Below are positions 6,305 to 10,949 of a stretch of DNA of 10,949 bases, piece after piece. The stretch is from NCBI GenBank assembly GCA_018712465.1, contig DVGY01000124.1, forward strand, positions 1-10,949, in the 5' to 3' direction. Position 1 is the stretch's first letter. Each line of letters begins with the position of its first letter. The stretch is from Candidatus Egerieicola pullicola. GTDB taxonomy: Bacteria; Bacillota; Clostridia; Oscillospirales; Ruminococcaceae. A program made the translations under genes and the position numbers. The notes beneath the pieces are model-generated. The model made no database searches. It was not told the DNA's origin and worked only from the letters and a program-made list of their open reading frames with translations.

Positions 6305-8116
6305 ATGGAGGTAGTTATTACACTGATCGTCCTGCTGGGCGGGTTAGCGCTGTTTTTGTACGGCATGAATGTGCTCAGCTCCAATCTGGAAAAACTCAGC
6401 GGCGGAAAACAGGAATATTATCTGGAAAAGATGACCAATAACGTGTTCAAGGGAGTGCTGGTAGGCTTGGTAATTACCGCCTGCATTCAGAGCTCCTCTG
6501 CCACGACCGTCATTGTGGTTGGCTTGGTCAACGCCGGCATCCTGAAGCTGCGCAACGCCATCGGGGTGATTATGGGCGCCAATATCGGCACCACCGTCAC
6601 CGCACAGATTCTCCGTCTGGCCGGCATTGAGGACAACGGAAACTACTTTTTAATGATATTCAAGCCGGAAGTTTTGGCGCCGGTTGCGGGCGTTATCGCC
6701 ATCCTGATGATTATGGGCTGCAAAAAGCAGTCCCACAAGATGGTGGGCGAGTTCTTAATGGGCTTTTCCATCCTGTTCACCGGGATGGAGATCATGTCCG
6801 ATTCCGCTTCGCTGTTTGCGGACAGCCCCGCCTTCCAAACCATCTTTGCCACCCTCCAAAACCCCTTCCTGGGCGTATTGGTGGGCGCCGGAGTCACCGC
6901 AATCATTCAGAGCTCCTCTGCTTCGGTGGGTATCCTGCAGGCATTGGCCCAAACCGGGGCAATCAGCTGCTCCGCTGCCATTCCCATTATCTTGGGCCAG
7001 AACATCGGCACCTGTGTAACCTCTCTGCTGGCGTCTATCGGTGCTTCCACCAACGCCAAACGGGCAGCTATGGTGCATCTGTATTTCAACATCATCGGCA
7101 CCATCCTATTCCTTTCCGGCACCTATATCTTTGTAGCTGTTGCCAGTCCGGTGTGGTGGACCGAGCCCATTACCATGGGTGGCATTGCAGATTTCCACAC
7201 CTTATTTAATGTGGTGGTGACCTTGGTGCTGTTGCCCTTTACCTGGCTGTTGGAAAAGTTGGCGGTGCTCACGATTCGCGACAAAAAATCCACCGATCCC
7301 GATGGGGATGACTACACCCAAGACCTGGCCGGCTTGGAAGACCGGTTTTTGCAGGTTTCTCCCAGCATTGCCATTGCCCAATGCGAACAGGTGGTGCTGA
7401 AGATGGGCCAGTACGCTGCCAAGAACTTCAGTAAGGTGCGGCTGCTGTACCGGGACTATGACCCACGACGGGCAGAAAGCATTCGAGAGCGGGAAACTGC
7501 CATCGACCGGATGGAGGACCGCTTAAACAACTACATCCTTCGCCTTGGGGATTCCGAGCTTACCGATAAGGAGAGTCGTACCGTCACCCAAATTTTGAAG
7601 ATGACGGTGGAATTTGAACGGATCGGTGACTACGCCATGAATATCTTGGAGCGGGCGGAAGAGATGCACAAAAAGGGCATTGCCTTTTCCAACAAAGCCC
7701 AAGAAGAGCTGGAAGTGATCTTCGACGCTGTAGAGGAGATTTTGCAGAAGACCATGGCCTGCTACGATGGCTACCACAGTGATCTGGCAGTAGAGGTTGA
7801 ACCTTTGGAAGAGATCATTGACCAGCTTCAGGAACGGCTGCGCTACAAGCATATCCAGCGGCTGAAGCGGGGCAAGTGCACCATCGACTGTGGCTGTATC
7901 TTCCTGGCCATCCTCACTGACCTGGAGCGGATCAGCGACCACTGTTCCAATGTGGCGGTGTCGGTGATCGGCTACAATCGAGAAGAAGACATTCTGGACC
8001 GGCACAAGTACATCCAGGCCGTTCATTCCTCCCAGACCGGGGCTTATACCCAGGCCATGGAACTGTATCAAGAAAAGTACCTGAGTAAAATCAATATGAG
8101 CAAATATCAGCAGTAA
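6305..8116 (+). CDS. Na+/phosphate cotransporter family protein with C-terminal PhoU region
   Basis: The 603-aa protein belongs to the NptA/YjbB (Na/Pi cotransporter II, SLC34-like) family, which moves inorganic phosphate across the cytoplasmic membrane with Na+. The membrane half (about 1-325) contains the internal duplication typical of the family: QSSSATT at 62 with GANIGTT at 91-97, then QSSSAS at 202 with GQNIGTC at 231-237. The cytoplasmic half (about 345-590) is helical and PhoU-like, with ERIGD at 438-442 and ERISD at 541-545, the acidic metal-binding type motif repeated in the two PhoU halves. The length suits this fused architecture. AGGAGGT (6294-6300) precedes the ATG by 4 bases. 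The gene has its own promoter and terminator, so it is monocistronic. Family members may import phosphate or, like E. coli YjbB, favour export; direction is not readable here. Confidence 0.94.
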   Translation: MEVVITLIVLLGGLALFLYGMNVLSSNLEKLSGGKQEYYLEKMTNNVFKGVLVGLVITACIQSSSATTVIVVGLVNAGILKLRNAIGVIMGANIGTTVTAQILRLAGIEDNGNYFLMIFKPEVLAPVAGVIAILMIMGCKKQSHKMVGEFLMGFSILFTGMEIMSDSASLFADSPAFQTIFATLQNPFLGVLVGAGVTAIIQSSSASVGILQALAQTGAISCSAAIPIILGQNIGTCVTSLLASIGASTNAKRAAMVHLYFNIIGTILFLSGTYIFVAVASPVWWTEPITMGGIADFHTLFNVVVTLVLLPFTWLLEKLAVLTIRDKKSTDPDGDDYTQDLAGLEDRFLQVSPSIAIAQCEQVVLKMGQYAAKNFSKVRLLYRDYDPRRAESIRERETAIDRMEDRLNNYILRLGDSELTDKESRTVTQILKMTVEFERIGDYAMNILERAEEMHKKGIAFSNKAQEELEVIFDAVEEILQKTMACYDGYHSDLAVEVEPLEEIIDQLQERLRYKHIQRLKRGKCTIDCGCIFLAILTDLERISDHCSNVAVSVIGYNREEDILDRHKYIQAVHSSQTGAYTQAMELYQEKYLSKINMSKYQQ

Positions 8117-8121
8117 ATTGG

Positions 8122-8150
8122 GAACTCTCCGTTTTGGAGAGTTCTTTTTT
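8122..8150 (+). terminator. Rho-independent terminator after the phosphate cotransporter
   Basis: GAACTCTCC (8122-8130) pairs perfectly with GGAGAGTTC (8136-8144) around GTTTT and is followed by TTTTTT (8145-8150). It starts 5 bases after the stop codon. Confidence 0.95.
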
Positions 8151-8344
8151 CCCTCAACCGTTCAGTTTCGGAGAATACCACAAGATCCGTTCGTTTCCTG
8201 TTTGGGAGTGAAAGAGAAACGGATATGCTTCTTTCCGGGGAGAATCGGGGCAAAATCAGGGGTAATTGTGAAAAAAGGAGAAAGTGTAGAGAAAAAGTCA
8301 CCGGTTTTTTCTCATTAAAACCACCAAATCAAGACTGCTTTCAT
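8151..8344. other. Non-coding spacer between the phosphate transporter and the GH51 regulatory region
   Basis: No convincing gene is seen on either strand. The segment holds a separated inverted repeat (ATCCGTT 8185-8191 / AACGGAT 8218-8224). Three GGGG tracts lie at 8237, 8247 and 8259 within a loose direct repeat (AATCGGGG / AATCAGGGG). An A/T-rich hairpin (GAGAAAAA 8289-8296 / TTTTTCTC 8306-8313, loop gtcaccggt) has no T-run after it. None has a clear function. Confidence 0.6.
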
Positions 8345-8360
8345 ATCAGTACGTACAGAT
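8345..8360. promoter_or_regulatory. Candidate AraR-type operator upstream of the arabinofuranosidase
   Basis: The site ATCAGTACGTACAGAT contains the perfect palindrome GTACGTAC (8349-8356). It matches 13 of 16 positions of the Bacillus AraR operator consensus as I recall it, ATTTGTACGTACAAAT. AraR is a repressor of arabinose and arabinan genes that is relieved by L-arabinose. The gene downstream encodes a GH51 arabinofuranosidase, a typical AraR target. The site is about 84 bases upstream of the proposed -35, so repression would need looping to a second site or a promoter not identified here. Confidence 0.4.
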
Positions 8361-8443
8361 TTTTGGTAAAATTGCATAAAATTCTTAAACAAAAATCTAC
8401 ATCCAAAGCCGTCTTTTTCGACAGTTTTTTTGGGGGTTCATCC

Positions 8444-8472
8444 TTGCTTTTTTGCTGTTTTTGCTGTATGAT
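8444..8472 (+). promoter_or_regulatory. Probable promoter of the GH51 gene
   Basis: TTGCTT (8444-8449), a 17-base T-rich spacer and TATGAT (8467-8472) give 4/6 and 5/6 matches to consensus. The expected start is near 8479, with about 200 nt of leader. The preceding 140 bases are A/T-rich, as is common upstream of strong promoters. Confidence 0.6.
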
Positions 8473-8484
8473 GAAAATGTATCG

Positions 8485-8504
8485 ATTTATCCCTTGGGAT
8501 AAAT
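8485..8504. promoter_or_regulatory. Perfect 9-2-9 palindrome at the predicted transcription start
   Basis: ATTTATCCC and GGGATAAAT are separated by TT. The centre lies about 16 bases downstream of the predicted start, a classic position for a repressor operator. A two-base loop is too tight for RNA, but opening one pair would allow a short 5'-end stem-loop, so an mRNA-stabilising role is an alternative. It lacks the central CG of LacI-type operators and does not match the AraR consensus core. Confidence 0.5.
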
Positions 8505-8676
8505 GGTAAGAAACAGACAGGCTTGCTTTGGCCACTCCCCCACCGAAAGGTTTTCATCGGGCTGGGCGGAATTGCGTTTGGGTCAGTCAAAATAGCGCCG
8601 CAAAGCAGGGAAAACCGGGCTGCCAAAAGAAAGGCTGCTGTTTCTGCAAGAAATTGCAATAGGAGGAAACATTTCC
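8505..8676 (+). promoter_or_regulatory. Long 5' leader of the GH51 gene
   Basis: About 170 bases without a credible gene separate the palindrome from the ATG. Possible RNA structures are a bulged stem CCCA-CCGA / UCGG-gc-UGGG (8539-8546 with 8557-8566) and a small hairpin TGCAA-GAAA-TTGCA (8645-8658), which ends 2 bases before the AGGAGG ribosome binding site (8661-8666). GGCTGC is repeated on either side of an A-rich run around 8619-8637. No known riboswitch class is recognised and no terminator hairpin is present. Confidence 0.4.
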
Positions 8677-10949
8677 ATGAAGTTTAAAAAACTCTTGGCT
8701 GGTGTGCTGAGCGCAGCGATGGTCGCCACCATGATCCCCTCGTCTTTGGCGGGGATGTTCGTGAGTGCAGCGGACACCGATCTGAGCAGCCACTTGTTGT
8801 TTCAGTATACGGATACCCTGGAGGATCAGTCCGGTAAAGACAATGACGGCGTAGCCAAAGGCAATGGCGTACAGACCGGCATTGAGAAGGACGGTCGTTC
8901 TTCCGTATATCTGAGCAGCACCAGCCACGGCGGAGGATCCATCCAATTGCCGGATGATTTGACCGCTGACCTTTCATCCAAAACCGGCTTTACCTTCACC
9001 ACCTGGATCAATGCAGCCACTGATGCAGACTGGGCTAGAATCCTGGACTTCGGTACTGACGCTTCCGGCGCCGATCCGGACACTGTGAAGGATTACTTCT
9101 TCATCGCCCAGAATGGCCGTATAGTAGCCGGTCAGGGCACCAGCGAATTCTACCTCTCCGATACCGGCATCAGCCCGGCAGAAAATGAATGGCATCATAT
9201 GGCCTTCACCTTTATGCCGGAAGTCAATGCGGCGGGCGAAGACGGCCAGAACGTGGGCGTTATCATTTATGTGGACGGCGAGGTTGCCTTTGATGCATCG
9301 GTGAACCAGACCAACTCCGGTACCCGGAATGCGTTGATTGATTGGTGCAACAACGTGCTCCCCAAGCTCACCGACAACTACATCGGTTACTCCCGGTTTT
9401 CTGCCGACCCAGAACTGAATGCGTATCTGTCCGATATGCGGTTCTACGATATGGGCTTGACTGGAAATGAAGTGGTACAGGTCATGGCAGACGGCATGAC
9501 CACCGATCAGGTGCTGAACATGGCCAAAGAAAGCTTGACTCTGGCCCAAACCGCTACCAGCACCGACATCACCTTGCCTGCCACTGCATTGGCTGGCTTG
9601 GTCAATGTGACCTGGGCTTCCAGCGACCCGGACATCATGGGCAATGACGGCACCGTGGGCGACGTGTCAGAAAACACCAACGTGACCATGACCGCCACCT
9701 TGACTTACGGCGATCAGTCCGTGACCAAGGAATTTAACATCACCGTGTACAGTCCCGACACGGTTCCCTATGTGCTGAACATTGACGGTGACGATGTGGT
9801 GATGGATGTATCCGATACTTTGTTCGGCTTGTTCTATGAGGACATCAACAACGCTGCCGACGGCGGTATCTACGCGGAATTGGTGCAGAACCGCTCCTTC
9901 GAGTTTTTCACCTTCGGCGGGTACACCTCCAACTACACCGACGGCGCTTCCAGCCGCACTCATGTGCCGCTGCAATATTGGAACTATGAAAACGGCAGCA
10001 TGACTGCTAAGAGCGAAGGCGGTTTGGACGAAACCAACCCTGCTCTGGCCCTCACTGCTGCGGAAGACGATACCTTTGCCGGGATCAATACCTCCGTCAA
10101 CCACTACTATGCTACTGTGGCAGACGGAACTCGGGTCACCAACCAAGGTTATACCTCTTCCAACAGCAGCGCCATGAATATGGAACCCGGCGCCACCTAT
10201 AATTTCTCCATCTACGCCAAGGGCAACGGTTCTTCCATTTTGGTGTATGTGGAAGATGACAACGGCAACAAGCTCACCGACACCCAGACCATCAATGTGG
10301 GCAGTGACGAATGGACTAAGTGTGAAGCTGTTCTGTCCAGCAATACCGAGAAAGATACTCTGGGCACTCTGGTGATGGAATTCACCGGCAACACCGATAT
10401 TGATATGGTGTCCTTGATGCCGGTGCAGACTTGGGGCTACTCCGATCAGGAAGGCTCTGAATCCGCTCACTCTAACTACGAAGCTAACTCCAACTACCGT
10501 CTGCGGGAAGATTTGATGCAGGCTTTGTTGAAAACCAACCCCTCCTTCCTTCGTTTCCCCGGCGGCTGCATCTCCGAAGGCAGCTACACCTGGGATAACG
10601 TATACGACTGGAAGAAGAGCGTAGGTACCGCAGAACAGCGGGAAGAAAACTACAACGTTTGGGGCTATGCCATGACCATGGGCCTGGGCTATTTGGAATA
10701 CTTCCAGATGGCGGAAGACCTGGGCGCAGAACCTCTGCCGGTTATGGCCTGTGGTGTGCTTTGCCAGGCCAGAAGTGACGGCGCTAACGCAGCTGGCGGC
10801 GCTTTGATGGATTACTATATCCAGAACTTCAAAGATCTGATTGAATTTGCCAACGGTGATGAATCCACCGAGTACGGCAAACTGCGTGCCCAGCTGGGCC
10901 ACCCCGAACCCTTCAACCTGAAGTATCTGGGCGTGGGCAACGAAAACTG
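8677..10949 (+). CDS. Secreted multidomain GH51 alpha-L-arabinofuranosidase, 3'-truncated by the window edge
   Basis: The enzyme should hydrolyse terminal alpha-L-arabinofuranosyl groups from arabinoxylan, arabinan or pectin side chains outside the cell. The frame is open for 757 codons with no stop in the window. Residues 1-32 form a signal peptide (MKFKK, hydrophobic core, probable cleavage near VSAA). Residues 39-270 look like a concanavalin-A/LamG-type sugar-binding jelly roll (FTFTTWI, WHHMAFTF, IYVDGE, YIGYSR). Residues 280-358 are an atrophied bacterial Ig-like domain (DITLPAT, VTWASSDPDIM, DGTVG, TATLTYG). The GH51 region starts at about 366: LFGLFYEDINNAADGG (from 382) and AELVQNRSFEF (400-410) are hallmark segments. 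A beta-rich insert (about 430-590), RFPGG at 626-630 and KYLGVGNEN follow. E756 in GNE is the expected acid/base; the nucleophile lies outside the window. ATG 8677 is supported by AGGAGG 10 bases upstream and by the signal peptide. Confidence 0.93.
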   Translation, partial: MKFKKLLAGVLSAAMVATMIPSSLAGMFVSAADTDLSSHLLFQYTDTLEDQSGKDNDGVAKGNGVQTGIEKDGRSSVYLSSTSHGGGSIQLPDDLTADLSSKTGFTFTTWINAATDADWARILDFGTDASGADPDTVKDYFFIAQNGRIVAGQGTSEFYLSDTGISPAENEWHHMAFTFMPEVNAAGEDGQNVGVIIYVDGEVAFDASVNQTNSGTRNALIDWCNNVLPKLTDNYIGYSRFSADPELNAYLSDMRFYDMGLTGNEVVQVMADGMTTDQVLNMAKESLTLAQTATSTDITLPATALAGLVNVTWASSDPDIMGNDGTVGDVSENTNVTMTATLTYGDQSVTKEFNITVYSPDTVPYVLNIDGDDVVMDVSDTLFGLFYEDINNAADGGIYAELVQNRSFEFFTFGGYTSNYTDGASSRTHVPLQYWNYENGSMTAKSEGGLDETNPALALTAAEDDTFAGINTSVNHYYATVADGTRVTNQGYTSSNSSAMNMEPGATYNFSIYAKGNGSSILVYVEDDNGNKLTDTQTINVGSDEWTKCEAVLSSNTEKDTLGTLVMEFTGNTDIDMVSLMPVQTWGYSDQEGSESAHSNYEANSNYRLREDLMQALLKTNPSFLRFPGGCISEGSYTWDNVYDWKKSVGTAEQREENYNVWGYAMTMGLGYLEYFQMAEDLGAEPLPVMACGVLCQARSDGANAAGGALMDYYIQNFKDLIEFANGDESTEYGKLRAQLGHPEPFNLKYLGVGNEN

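Noticed and set aside
8118..8509. Small plus-strand open frames (8118-8318 and 8225-8509) and a minus-strand one at 8107-8301
   Set aside because: They have no good ribosome binding site and low-complexity translations, and two of them overlap the phosphate transporter terminator. The region is better read as non-coding.
8596..8624. GCCGCAAAGC...CCGGGCTGCC resembling parts of the c-di-GMP-I riboswitch
   Set aside because: The 5' GGCAAACC partner, the GNRA-capped stem before GACGCAAAGC and the spacing of the second stem are missing.
9667..10902. Long open frame of 411 codons on the minus strand
   Set aside because: It is antisense to the GH51 gene, whose plus frame has a signal peptide and clear family motifs. 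The minus frame shows no recognisable domain and reflects codon bias of the real gene.

Overview
The window looks like chromosome from a gut-type Gram-positive Clostridia member, most plausibly of the Oscillospiraceae/Ruminococcaceae group. This is inferred from a mid-GC Firmicutes style: strong AGGAGG ribosome binding sites, sigma-A-like promoters with 17-bp spacers, classical hairpin-plus-T-run terminators, and a large secreted multidomain arabinofuranosidase. No tRNA, rRNA, CRISPR array, insertion sequence or phage gene was seen.

Layout from left to right. (1) The end of an arginine biosynthesis operon on the plus strand: argD (5' end outside the window) then argF, closed by a strong terminator. 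(2) Two minus-strand genes: a MATE-type efflux transporter and, after it, an XRE-type regulator that also carries two membrane helices and a zinc ribbon. The MATE gene has a near-consensus promoter and a leader of about 114 nt. The leader ends in an intrinsic terminator just before the ribosome binding site, so the gene looks controlled by transcription attenuation. (3) Diverging from MATE, a plus-strand ABC-F ATPase of the translation/antibiotic-resistance type with its own promoter and terminator. (4) A plus-strand Na+/phosphate cotransporter with a C-terminal PhoU region, with its own extended -10 promoter, a cluster of TTTAC/GTAAA repeats over the -35, and a terminator. (5) A 526-base non-coding region. 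(6) The first 757 codons of a secreted, multidomain GH51 alpha-L-arabinofuranosidase that runs off the right end just after its catalytic GNE motif.

The genes form separate transcription units. ArgD and ArgF are successive steps towards arginine. MATE, the XRE membrane regulator and ABC-F may together form a toxic-compound response cluster: efflux, sensing and ribosome protection. This is inference from adjacency and the attenuator. The GH51 enzyme would release arabinose from plant hemicellulose or pectin outside the cell. Its upstream region holds a site resembling the Bacillus AraR operator (13 of 16 positions against the consensus as I recall it) and a separate 9-2-9 perfect palindrome at the predicted transcription start.

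The most interesting non-coding signals are the MATE leader attenuator, the AraR-like box plus palindrome before the GH51 gene, the mutually exclusive hairpins between MATE and the XRE gene, and the repeat cluster before the phosphate transporter. None was recognised by eye as a known riboswitch class.
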